Program-made: the position numbers and the translations under genes
The notes under the pieces: model-generated
Told to the model about the DNA's origin: nothing
The model's input: only the letters and a program-made list of their open reading frames with translations
The model's database searches: none
Part shown: positions 1 through 7,367 of the stretch, piece after piece
How the letters are laid out: every line of letters starts with the position of its first letter
How positions within the stretch are numbered: the first letter of the stretch is position 1
Assembly (NCBI GenBank): GCA_007120095.1
Contig: SKOM01000251.1
Location: 1 to 10,977, forward strand
Length of the DNA stretch: 10,977 nucleotides
Direction of reading: 5' to 3'
From: Candidatus Competibacteraceae bacterium
GTDB lineage: Bacteria > Pseudomonadota > Gammaproteobacteria > Competibacterales > Competibacteraceae

Positions 1-132
1 CCCCAAGGTCCACCGCCGTGGATGGACTGGGATCAGTTCAATGCTGACGAAACCGAACCAGCAGCGCACAATACGGCGGGGGATCGCGAGGTACGCGGGC
101 GTGAAGCGACCCGCACCCGCACAGAGCGCTAA
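1..132 (+). CDS. 3' end of an unrecognised gene (partial)
   Basis: Reading from base 1 in frame 1 gives 43 uninterrupted codons ending in TAA at 130-132. The gene begins outside the window, so no start can be judged. The visible C-terminus opens with a Pro/Trp-rich stretch (GPPPWMDWDQF) and continues as a hydrophilic, charged, Thr/Arg/Glu-rich tail without a membrane segment. This looks like a disordered C-terminal extension. The last codons overlap the end of the minus-strand membrane-protein gene by four bases, tail to tail. I do not recognise the family. A second frame is also open here (from an ATG at 41), so the coding call rests only on openness to the window edge and a plausible composition. 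Confidence 0.4.
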   Translation, partial: PQGPPPWMDWDQFNADETEPAAHNTAGDREVRGREATRTRTER

Positions 133-1157
133 TCGCCTGCTTCAATCACTTGGCGCAGTCGGGCTGGTAACACAGCCCGCAGCCGAACCCCGATGCACTG
201 TTCATAGCGCTGCCAGAGCACCCCTAAACCGATAATCACCAAGCCGGCAAAAGACAGCACCACCGGAAACCACAAGCTGTCGGCAAACACCTGATAAGAC
301 AGATAGCCTAAGTAACTGGCCACCCCGAAACCACCGAAGACCACAAACACGCGCCGCCGCAATGCGGTACCGATGAACAATAACCCCAAGTTAATGGTGA
401 AATAGCCGAGCTTTGCCCATTCGCTATCCGAATACCGGAAGCTCAGTCCGGACCAAAACGCCAGCATACCAAACAAAAACAGCCAAAAAGCATAGTCAGG
501 CTGTCGTCCTAAACGCAGATCAACGCCCAACGCCACCAGCAACATCCCCAGCCCAAACCACAGGGAAAAATCACGGCGCAATTCCCAGGTCAGCGCCTGA
601 TCGAACAAAAACGGCACCAAGTCCATACTCAGATACCACAGGGTCACCGCGACCGGCAGCAGCAAAAACGGCAGGCGATAACGCCAAAACATGACACAGG
701 CTGCGGCTAAAGTCGCCAATTCCATCAAAATCCAGCGCCACGACACCCAGTGATGATAATCACGGTAAACGGCATCGTCTGGCCATAGCCCCAGACCTTG
801 CTGCAAGCCATAAACCGCCAAGGGGACTAAAGCGACGGCCAAGGCGGCGGTCAGCCCCGCTGGAATACGTAAATCGCGCTGCAACAGGTATTCGGTCAGT
901 GCGATCGCCAGCACTATATACAGCGTGGCCAGCAGTAAAATTCCCCAGCCACCCAATAATTCCCAGGCGACGGTCATAAACAAGGTCATGGCACCAATGG
1001 CCATCAGCCCACCCAGATAATACAGCAGGTGGGAAAACTGTAATCTGGGCTGATCTTTGCCTTGCTGATGGAAAAACTGCCACAATGGTTCCACCTGCCT
1101 GGATTCCAGCAGGCCATGCTCTGCAGCGGTATCGAGATCAGTTCGGTTAATGCGCAT
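129..1157 (-). CDS. DUF2157-like multi-pass inner-membrane protein
   Basis: A 342-residue protein with a short soluble N-terminus (about residues 1-40, ending in a hydrophilic stretch with GKDQPR) and then about ten hydrophobic helices, roughly at 44-64, 70-90, 98-117, 142-158, 162-178, 199-213, 223-239, 250-265, 269-288 and 297-315. A basic tail follows. The N-terminal pattern of a short helical region before LLYYLGGLMAIGAM resembles DUF2157 proteins, whose function is unknown. The ATG at 1157 is preceded by GGAG nine bases upstream, which supports this start. The gene is divergent from ggt and its stop overlaps the stop of the plus-strand gene ending at 132. No catalytic motif is seen. The membrane topology is well supported; the family name is from memory of the pattern. 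Confidence 0.75.
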   Translation of the reverse strand: MRINRTDLDTAAEHGLLESRQVEPLWQFFHQQGKDQPRLQFSHLLYYLGGLMAIGAMTLFMTVAWELLGGWGILLLATLYIVLAIALTEYLLQRDLRIPAGLTAALAVALVPLAVYGLQQGLGLWPDDAVYRDYHHWVSWRWILMELATLAAACVMFWRYRLPFLLLPVAVTLWYLSMDLVPFLFDQALTWELRRDFSLWFGLGMLLVALGVDLRLGRQPDYAFWLFLFGMLAFWSGLSFRYSDSEWAKLGYFTINLGLLFIGTALRRRVFVVFGGFGVASYLGYLSYQVFADSLWFPVVLSFAGLVIIGLGVLWQRYEQCIGVRLRAVLPARLRQVIEAGD

Positions 1158-1220
1158 AGCGGTTTTCTCCAGCCCACTCGATCAAAACATCAGGGGCTTA
1201 GCTTATCATCTGTATCGACC

Positions 1221-1249
1221 TTGACAGTGATCGGCAGGGGATAAATACT
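1221..1249 (+). promoter_or_regulatory. Sigma70-type promoter for ggt
   Basis: A perfect -35 box TTGACA (1221-1226) is followed after 17 bases by AATACT (1244-1249), a 4-of-6 match to TATAAT. Transcription would start near 1256, giving a leader of about 55 bases to the ggt ATG at 1312. It lies in the 154-base gap between two divergent genes. No clear partner promoter for the minus-strand gene was found. Confidence 0.55.
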
Positions 1250-1311
1250 GTCTATCATTAACAACACCAATAAAGTCCATAAACGCTTACACCCATGAGG
1301 CTCGCTGTCAC

Positions 1312-3129
1312 ATGTTGTGTTTGAAACCTGCGTTAGTCCGCTACTGGCCGTTGGTCGCGGCTCTGCTCTCCCCCTTACCCATTGCGGCTGAGTCCGTCTT
1401 GCCATACACGCTGCCGACGGTAACCCCGGAAGTGGGTTCAGGTTACAGTGATAAGCCCGGCTGGGTCTATCAACAGTTTGCCGTCGCCGCTGCTAATCCG
1501 CTGGCAACCGATGCCGGTTATCAAGTGCTGGCGGCCGGTGGTTCGGCCGTGGATGCGGCCATTGCAGTGCAAATGGTGCTCACCCTGGTGGAACCCCAGT
1601 CCAGTGGCATCGGGGGTGGGGCTTTTTTGTTGTATTATGACGGGCAAGCCATCGGCGCCTATGATGGACGTGAGACAGCACCCCAAGCGGTCGGTGGCTC
1701 CCTGTTTCTCGACGCCGAGGGTGAGCCGCTGGCCTTTTTGGATGCTGCTGCCAGCGGTTTATCCGTAGGCGTACCCGGCACGGTGCGTATGCTAGAGCTG
1801 GCGCATCGCGACCATGGCCGCCTACCTTGGGCTGATTTATTCACCCCGGCGATTCGGTTGGCCGAACACGGTTTTCCTGTCAGTCACCGACTGCATACCA
1901 GCTTGGCGGCTGAACAGCGCCTGCGTGATGACCCACTGGCTCGGGCATTCTATTATGACAGCGACGGCTCAGCGCTTGCTGTGGGGCATATGCTGCATAA
2001 TCCGGCTCTGGCCGCGATTTTAAGCGCAATCGCCGCCGACGGCAGCGCGGCCTTGCACACCGGCGCTATCGCTGAGGATTTGATCGCACGGGTGCAATCT
2101 CATCACAGCCGACCAGGAGCTATGACGCTGGATGATCTGGCTGATTACCAGGCACAAACCCGCGATCCACTGTGTACCGATTGGCGCGCTTATAGCGTCT
2201 GCGGCTTTCCGCCCCCCTCCTCGGGCCATCTCACCCTGATGCAAATTCTGGGGATGCTTGATCAGCTCGAACTCCCCGAGCCCGCCTTGGAAAACCAGTT
2301 ACCCCGCGTCGCCTGGTTGCATGCCTTTCTCGAAGCCGCCCGCTTAGCGTTTGCCGATCGCGGTCAGTATATTGCCGACCCTGATTTTGTGTCCGCACCG
2401 GCTGATGACTGGACAAGTCTGCTTGATCCGGATTATTTAGCCCGCCGGGCTGAACTCATCGGTAACACCAGCATGGGCAGTGGTGCGGCCGTACCCGGCA
2501 ATCCTGGGGCCATAACCCACACCTGGGGACTTCAAGCGACCCAGCCCGAATACGGCACCAGTCATATCAGCATTGTCGATGCCCACGGTCATGCCGTGGC
2601 GATGACCACCACCATCGAAGCGGCTTTCGGTGCGCGTATCCTGGCCGACGGTGGCACCGGCTTACCCGGCGGGTATCTACTGAATAACGAACTTACCGAT
2701 TTCTCTTTCAGGCCACAAACCGCTGAAGGACTGGCGATTGCCAATCGGGTGGAACCGGGCAAACGCCCCCGCTCCAGCATGAGCCCCACACTGGTGTTTG
2801 ACCGTGACAGCGGCGAGCTGCTGGCCAGTCTTGGCTCACCTGGAGGGGCCGCAATTATTCACTATGTGGCACGCACTCTGATCGCCTTATTCGATTGGGG
2901 ACTGGATGCGCAACAGGCATTGGAATTGCCGCATGCCATTACCTTGGGCGGCACGGTGTTTGTCGAACAGGGACGCTTCCCTGAGAGGACTCTGTCCGCA
3001 CTCCGCGAGCTGGGCCATGCGACACAAGAACGTGAGTTGACGAGCGGCTTGCAGGCGATTCAGCGCACGGATGAAGGCTGGTTTGGAGGGGCTGACCCCC
3101 GTCGCGAGGGTGTAGTAATGGGACAGTGA
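1312..3129 (+). CDS. ggt: Gamma-glutamyltransferase, periplasmic (T03 family)
   Basis: Gamma-glutamyltransferase cleaves the gamma-glutamyl bond of glutathione and related compounds and passes the glutamyl group to water or an amino acid. The 605-residue precursor (E. coli enzyme about 580) starts with a Sec signal peptide, likely cut after IAA at about residue 26. Family landmarks in order are: the substrate-binding arginine in DGRETAP (Arg120), PPPSSG near 300-305, the autoprocessing/nucleophile threonine in GTSH (Thr416), NNE-LTDF (458-464), SSMSP (489-493 region) and GSPGG (509-512 region). Thr416 would become the N-terminus of the small subunit after self-cleavage. Cys288 and Cys297 may form a disulfide. 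Where the E. coli enzyme has Asn411 and Gln430, this protein has Glu436 and Glu460, so it belongs to a variant subgroup whose substrate may not be glutathione. A GAGG lies 11 bases before the ATG, and a good promoter is present upstream. Confidence 0.93.
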   Translation: MLCLKPALVRYWPLVAALLSPLPIAAESVLPYTLPTVTPEVGSGYSDKPGWVYQQFAVAAANPLATDAGYQVLAAGGSAVDAAIAVQMVLTLVEPQSSGIGGGAFLLYYDGQAIGAYDGRETAPQAVGGSLFLDAEGEPLAFLDAAASGLSVGVPGTVRMLELAHRDHGRLPWADLFTPAIRLAEHGFPVSHRLHTSLAAEQRLRDDPLARAFYYDSDGSALAVGHMLHNPALAAILSAIAADGSAALHTGAIAEDLIARVQSHHSRPGAMTLDDLADYQAQTRDPLCTDWRAYSVCGFPPPSSGHLTLMQILGMLDQLELPEPALENQLPRVAWLHAFLEAARLAFADRGQYIADPDFVSAPADDWTSLLDPDYLARRAELIGNTSMGSGAAVPGNPGAITHTWGLQATQPEYGTSHISIVDAHGHAVAMTTTIEAAFGARILADGGTGLPGGYLLNNELTDFSFRPQTAEGLAIANRVEPGKRPRSSMSPTLVFDRDSGELLASLGSPGGAAIIHYVARTLIALFDWGLDAQQALELPHAITLGGTVFVEQGRFPERTLSALRELGHATQERELTSGLQAIQRTDEGWFGGADPRREGVVMGQ

Positions 3130-3213
3130 CCTGCAATTGATGATAAGATCAACAGGCTGTTCCATAATGACCGATGTATCAATTAAATCTAAATCCATGA
3201 GGAGTGATTAACT

Positions 3214-3957
3214 ATGAGCAAACGCGTTGCAGTAGTAACTGGCGGTATTGGCGGTCTGGGCACACCCATGTGCAGAACCCTGCATGATCAAGGCCGTAGC
3301 GTGGCCGCGGCTTACTATCCTGCAGAAGAAGACAAGGCGATTGAATGGCGCAAACAGCAACTATCTGATGGGTATGACATTGCCATCTACCCGGTCGATA
3401 TCGGTGATTATGATTCCTGCGCAGCCTTAGTGGAAAAAATCGAGAACGACTTAGGGGCCATTGATATTTTGGTCAATAATGCTGGTATCACCCGTGATGC
3501 GCCGCTCAAGAAAATGGAGAAATCGAACTGGGATGCCGTCATCCAGACCAATCTGACTGGGGCGTTCAATATGGCCAAGCAGGTGTTTGATAAAATGGCG
3601 CAAAACGGCTGGGGACGAGTCATTAATATCGCCTCGGTCAATGGGCAAAAAGGCCAGTTCGGCCAAACCAACTACTCAGCGGCTAAAGCCGGTTTGCATG
3701 GCTTTACCAAAGCATTGGCTCAAGAAGGTGCCCGCAAAGGCGTAACGGTCAACACCATTTCCCCCGGTTATGTCGGCACCGAAATGGTCATGGCCATTCC
3801 GGAAAAAGTCCGTGACCAGATCGTTGCTGGTATACCCATTGGCCGACTGGCTAAGCCCGAGGAAATCGCTCGCGCCGTTGGTTTCCTGGCCGACGATGAG
3901 GCCGGTTATATCACCGGAGCGGACTTCTCCATTAACGGTGGTATATACATGCACTAA
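3214..3957 (+). CDS. phaB: Acetoacetyl-CoA reductase (PHA synthesis)
   Basis: Short-chain dehydrogenase that reduces acetoacetyl-CoA to (R)-3-hydroxybutyryl-CoA, the monomer for PHA synthase, in the cytoplasm. The 247-residue length is typical. Visible motifs are the cofactor-binding TGGIGGLG (9-16), NNAG (88-91), catalytic Ser141, Tyr154 and Lys158 (YSAAK), and PGYVGTEM (184-191). The stretch SVNGQKGQFGQTNYS matches the PhaB-specific active-site lining, which separates it from the related FabG. At the end of the second beta strand the protein has acidic residues (YPAEED, 35-40). The Ralstonia enzyme has an Arg pair there, as I recall, to hold the NADPH phosphate, so NADH preference is likely. 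A strong AGGAG lies nine bases before the ATG. The 84-base gap after ggt contains no convincing terminator. phaR follows after 64 bases. Confidence 0.93.
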   Translation: MSKRVAVVTGGIGGLGTPMCRTLHDQGRSVAAAYYPAEEDKAIEWRKQQLSDGYDIAIYPVDIGDYDSCAALVEKIENDLGAIDILVNNAGITRDAPLKKMEKSNWDAVIQTNLTGAFNMAKQVFDKMAQNGWGRVINIASVNGQKGQFGQTNYSAAKAGLHGFTKALAQEGARKGVTVNTISPGYVGTEMVMAIPEKVRDQIVAGIPIGRLAKPEEIARAVGFLADDEAGYITGADFSINGGIYMH

Positions 3958-4021
3958 GGTTTTGTTCTAAAATTGGCTTTTGGCTTCATTATTGGCTGTA
4001 CTAGTGTTTGATAATCATCGT

Positions 4022-4531
4022 ATGAACAAACTCCGGATTGTCAAGAAATACCCCAATCGTCGGCTGTACGACACCGCCATCAGCAGTTACATTACCTTGG
4101 AGGATGTCAAGCAGCTCGTGCTGGAGTATGAAAAATTCCGGGTCATTGATGCCAAGACCAACGAAGACATCACCCGCAGTATTCTGTTGCAGATCATCAG
4201 CGAAGAAGAAGCTCAGGGCTCGCCGATTTTTACGGCCGAGCTACTGGCCCATATCATCCGCTTCTACGGCGATACCTTGCAGGGGATGATGGGCACCTAC
4301 TTGGAAAGAAGTCTACAATGCTTTGTTGATCAGCAACATTTAGTGCGTGAACAAATGCGTAGCTTCATCGGCAAAACTCCGCTGACGCTGATATCGGAGA
4401 TGGCGGAACGCAATCTGTCAATTTGGCAAGGTATGAACGAACAGATTTACCGACAACATCAGCGAGAACAGTCCGAAGAGGATCCGCCGAATTCTGAAGC
4501 TAAACCACCTCGCTCAGGAAATCGCAGCTAA
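4022..4531 (+). CDS. phaR: PHA synthesis regulator PhaR
   Basis: PhaR is a DNA- and PHA-binding repressor that controls phasin and PHA synthesis genes according to polymer levels. The 169-residue product begins with the diagnostic N-terminal DNA-binding domain (KKYPNRRLYDT at about 8-18, SSYITLEDVKQLV just after). The PHB accumulation domain follows (about 75-110, with IIRFYGDTLQGMMGTYLE), then a hydrophilic Gln/Glu-rich tail ending in basic residues. An in-frame TTG at 3980 would add 14 residues, but the ATG at 4022 fits the family N-terminus. Neither start has a Shine-Dalgarno sequence: the bases before the ATG are rich in A, T and C. Its place right after phaB supports the role. The gene ends one base from the end of the convergent bepA. 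Confidence 0.92.
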   Translation: MNKLRIVKKYPNRRLYDTAISSYITLEDVKQLVLEYEKFRVIDAKTNEDITRSILLQIISEEEAQGSPIFTAELLAHIIRFYGDTLQGMMGTYLERSLQCFVDQQHLVREQMRSFIGKTPLTLISEMAERNLSIWQGMNEQIYRQHQREQSEEDPPNSEAKPPRSGNRS

Positions 4532-4532
4532 C

Positions 4533-5966
4533 TCAGAGGCGATCCTGAAGCTGTTGCAACTGCCGCAAACGTGCCTGTAATTGAGCGCGTTTGTGGCTAT
4601 CTCCCTGCTCACCACGGCGTAAACCGCGCTCGGCCTGTTCAATGGCCTGTTCTAAATTACCGTTGAGATAATGATACTCAGCCATTGCGGCATGGGTAAT
4701 CAGCCAGCGGCCGGCTTGCTGGGCGGCTTGCGCGTACAGCTCATAGAGGTTCAACTCATGCGGGCGGCGTTTTAACTGAGGCTCCAATAGTTCCAAAGCG
4801 CGATCCGGCTCCCCTGCACTGATTAAAGCACGGCCATAGTGCATGGCGACGATAAAACTGTCCGGGTAAGATTGATGGATACGTTCAAATAAGCGCCATG
4901 CACGCTGGCCATCGCCTGCGGACAAGGCCAGCTCAGCCTGCTCGATTTGTAATGCCAAGAGTTCAGGCTGCTGGCGGAGCAAACGCTCGATTTGTTCGGT
5001 CGCTTCAGCATAGCGCCCGGCCCGATGCAAAGACAAGGCGTAACCGTAACGCTGCGCTGGTTCACTATCATAATCACCGCTGGCGAGAGTATCACGAAAT
5101 TGATTGATCAGACGCTGGGTATTAGCCGTAGTGAGCACCCGCGCCCGCGCTTTGGCGAAATAGTACGCCTGACTACTGGCATACGTTTCTACTGTATCGG
5201 TACGGCGACCACTGAGATCAGCCATACGGGTCACTGGACGGGGATGCGTGCGTAAATAGTCTGGTATCTGACTGCCCGTATCACCGGCTGTGCGCGCCAA
5301 GTGGGCAAAAAAAGTGACCATGCCGTCAGGATCAAACCCGGCTTGCTCTAACAAGCGCTGACCCACACGATCCGCTTCCTGCTCATGACTGCGGGTAAAA
5401 TTCAAGCGCTGCTGAGCACTGGACGCCAGAGTGGTGGCTATGGCCGCCTGCCCGGCCTCACCGCTGGCTGCCGCTAAGGCCGCCGAAGCTAACAGGGCTG
5501 CCGCCACCGAGAGCAGTTGTTGGCGGGAATCGGCAAACCGGCGCACAATATGCCGCTGAGCCACATGGGCGGTTTCATGAGCGATCACCCCCGCTAATTC
5601 AGCTTCGTTGCGGGTAACCCGCAACAATCCGGTGTGGATGCCGATATAACCGCCGGGAGCAGCAAAGGCGTTTACCTGTCCGGAATCGATCCAATAAAAT
5701 GTATAAGGGTGACCGCCGCTGGCATGGGTTGCAATGCGTTGCCCGATGGAGTTGAGATATTCGCTGAGCTGCACATCGTCAATCACCTTGCCCCGATCCC
5801 GGATACGGCGCAGGACATCAGCCCCTAAACGGGCCTCTTCGCTGGGCCCTAAATATTGACCAGCAGGATCGCCGAAATCCGGCAGGCGCAGATCCAGAGC
5901 ATGCACGGGCAGCGCAAATAACCACAAACCACAAACCCACCACAGGCCACGCAGAACACTCACCAC
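4533..5966 (-). CDS. bepA: BepA-like periplasmic M48 metalloprotease with TPR repeats
   Basis: Zinc metalloprotease and chaperone of outer-membrane protein (LptD) assembly, acting in the periplasm; E. coli BepA (YfgC) is close in length at 487 residues, here 477. A signal peptide covers about residues 1-23 (cut after VHA). The zinc motif HETAH lies at 130-134, with the third ligand Glu197 in EQEADRVG. A hydrophobic loop runs from 151 to 166, and THPRP (His241) matches the histidine switch region of BepA. From about 300 to the end it is helical with tetratricopeptide repeats, ending in a Gln/Arg-rich coil. The start is one of two adjacent GTG codons (5966 or 5963). GGAG sits five or eight bases upstream respectively, which slightly favours 5963. 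It starts 36 bases after the amidase-like gene with no visible terminator, so read-through from the TRAP operon is possible. Confidence 0.88.
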   Translation of the reverse strand: MVSVLRGLWWVCGLWLFALPVHALDLRLPDFGDPAGQYLGPSEEARLGADVLRRIRDRGKVIDDVQLSEYLNSIGQRIATHASGGHPYTFYWIDSGQVNAFAAPGGYIGIHTGLLRVTRNEAELAGVIAHETAHVAQRHIVRRFADSRQQLLSVAAALLASAALAAASGEAGQAAIATTLASSAQQRLNFTRSHEQEADRVGQRLLEQAGFDPDGMVTFFAHLARTAGDTGSQIPDYLRTHPRPVTRMADLSGRRTDTVETYASSQAYYFAKARARVLTTANTQRLINQFRDTLASGDYDSEPAQRYGYALSLHRAGRYAEATEQIERLLRQQPELLALQIEQAELALSAGDGQRAWRLFERIHQSYPDSFIVAMHYGRALISAGEPDRALELLEPQLKRRPHELNLYELYAQAAQQAGRWLITHAAMAEYHYLNGNLEQAIEQAERGLRRGEQGDSHKRAQLQARLRQLQQLQDRL

Positions 5967-6002
5967 ACAGTCTCCGAATCCAACGTATCAGCGCCACAAC
6001 GG

Positions 6003-7352
6003 CTAATCGGTATCGACAAGCTGTTGCAGCAACCAGTTCGCCGTGCGCAGCAAACGGCTGTCACCGAGTGGTGAGCCGACCAGTTGCAGACCCATTGGCA
6101 AACCGGCTTCATTATCAAACAGCGGCAAGGTCAGCGTGGGCAGACCCAGCAACTGCCATGGCAGAGCAAACAAGGGCATTGCCTCAACATCGCCACAGCC
6201 AATGACACCATGAGCCGCCGGAGTCAGCAGCGCATCGCACCAGAGGAACACATCTTCAAGCTGATGACGCAGATGCTGGCGTTCACTCAACACCCGCAAG
6301 TAATCCGTTGCTAATACTGCCTGCCCTGCACTTAGCCGGGCCTGCAAATCCGCCGATAAAGCCGACGGGGATTGGCGAGAGGCTACCAGCATGGCCGATA
6401 AGCTATGCGCTAACTCAGCGGTAAACAGTAGGTGCATCGACGTCGGCATTTGGGCGTAAGCCGGACCCAGAGCAAAACGCTCACTATCGGCCTGTTTGGA
6501 CAATGCCTCAGTCAGCTCATCTAAACCAGCCCGCATGGCGGCATCGGCAGTGTCCTCCCACGGTGTGTGTACAATCCCAAACCGTGGCGGGACAGGGGGT
6601 TGAGCCTGTACGCTTTTGACCAGACGCGGGCAAGCCTGTAACCGCATCTCGTCATCACCATCGTCATAAACCATGAGTGTCTGGGCCAGCAGAGCAGCAT
6701 CTTGCAGCGTGCGGGTCAAAACACCGACCCGATCCAATGTCGATGAGCGCAGCCACCCCCCCCGGCGTGAGATTAACCCCGAACTGGGCACATACGCCAC
6801 AATGCCACACTGAGCGGCAGCCTGAATGAGTTCACCTTCACTTTGCAAGGCCACAGCACCGGCAAGCATCCCGCTGGCCACTGCCGCCGCCGCGCCTGCA
6901 GCACTGCCAAAAATAGCGTGTTCAGTGGCTTGCGGATAGTTCGTCTTGCCCGGCACCAACAGTCCAAGTTCACTGGTCGCACATTTACCTGGCAACACAG
7001 CACCCGCAGCACGCAACAACCCCACCACTGCGGCATCTTCACTACAGCGGCGCCCACTATACAACGGGCTACCACGCTCACAGGGCATATCTTTGCTGTC
7101 AAATAAATCGGCCAGACCGATCGGCACCCCATGCAAGGGGCCAGTATCTCTCCCAGTGCGGCGCATTCGATCGGCACGCTGTGCTTGCTTCAGGGCATGG
7201 TTCGGATCGAGAAACGCCCATGCTCCAATCTGGGGCTCATGGCGGGTAATGCGTTGCAAACACGCGTGGGTTAACTCTTCCGCACTGATAGCGCCCTGTG
7301 CAACAGCCTCAGCAGCGCTAGTCAGCCCCGTTAACCATGCATCTTTATCCAT
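6003..7352 (-). CDS. Amidase-signature family protein, probably catalytically inactive
   Basis: A 449-residue protein with the complete amidase-signature fold. It has an N-terminal helical region, GVPIG-ADLFD (75-85), DAAVVGLLRAAGAVLPGK (106-123), the Gly/Ala-rich core (149-161), CGIVAY (182-187), LDRVGVLTRTLQDAALL (206-222) and the usual C-terminal LTLPLF...GLPMGLQLVGSP segment. The Ser-cisSer-Lys triad is broken. The Lys of the usual VKD is Ala81. The nucleophilic Ser of the usual GGS is Glu174. Only the cis-Ser (Ser150) remains, exactly 24 residues before Glu174 as in active enzymes. The frame is intact with no stop, so this looks like a conserved pseudoenzyme and not a decayed gene. It starts 15 bases after dctM with only a weak GAG as ribosome site, suggesting coupling to the TRAP operon. 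It contains a run of eight G (coding strand) at 6756-6763. Possible roles are a ligand-binding or regulatory partner of the transporter; none is shown. Confidence 0.85.
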   Translation of the reverse strand: MDKDAWLTGLTSAAEAVAQGAISAEELTHACLQRITRHEPQIGAWAFLDPNHALKQAQRADRMRRTGRDTGPLHGVPIGLADLFDSKDMPCERGSPLYSGRRCSEDAAVVGLLRAAGAVLPGKCATSELGLLVPGKTNYPQATEHAIFGSAAGAAAAVASGMLAGAVALQSEGELIQAAAQCGIVAYVPSSGLISRRGGWLRSSTLDRVGVLTRTLQDAALLAQTLMVYDDGDDEMRLQACPRLVKSVQAQPPVPPRFGIVHTPWEDTADAAMRAGLDELTEALSKQADSERFALGPAYAQMPTSMHLLFTAELAHSLSAMLVASRQSPSALSADLQARLSAGQAVLATDYLRVLSERQHLRHQLEDVFLWCDALLTPAAHGVIGCGDVEAMPLFALPWQLLGLPTLTLPLFDNEAGLPMGLQLVGSPLGDSRLLRTANWLLQQLVDTD

Positions 7353-7367
7353 GTTTTACTCAAAGGG

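Noticed and set aside
41..235. Plus-strand open frame of 64 codons starting with ATG at 41
   Set aside because: It runs across the end of the membrane-protein gene, has no ribosome site, and competes with the longer frame open from the window edge.
3137..3152. TTGAT and ATCAA arms resembling an FNR/Anr box before phaB
   Set aside because: The arms are six bases apart; the FNR consensus needs four. It may be a small hairpin or chance, and no well-spaced promoter goes with it.
3137..3168. Possible phaB promoter (TTGATG with CATAAT)
   Set aside because: The spacing is about 20 bases, too long for sigma70, and no better -35 box is found at 16-18 bases.
3676..3954. Minus-strand open frame of 92 codons within phaB
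   Set aside because: It lies wholly antisense to a clear short-chain dehydrogenase, has no family resemblance and no ribosome site.
4531..4570. Possible bidirectional terminator at the phaR/bepA junction
   Set aside because: Only 4-base arms (TTGC/GCAA) and no T run on either strand.
6773..7177. Minus-strand open frame of 134 codons in another frame of the amidase-like gene
   Set aside because: Same strand, shifted frame; its Cys- and Val-rich product has no recognisable motif, while the main frame matches the amidase family over its whole length, so no frameshift is implied.
6003..7352. Calling the amidase-like gene a pseudogene
   Set aside because: The frame is unbroken, full length, and the fold motifs are kept; only catalytic residues are changed, which fits a pseudoenzyme better than decay.
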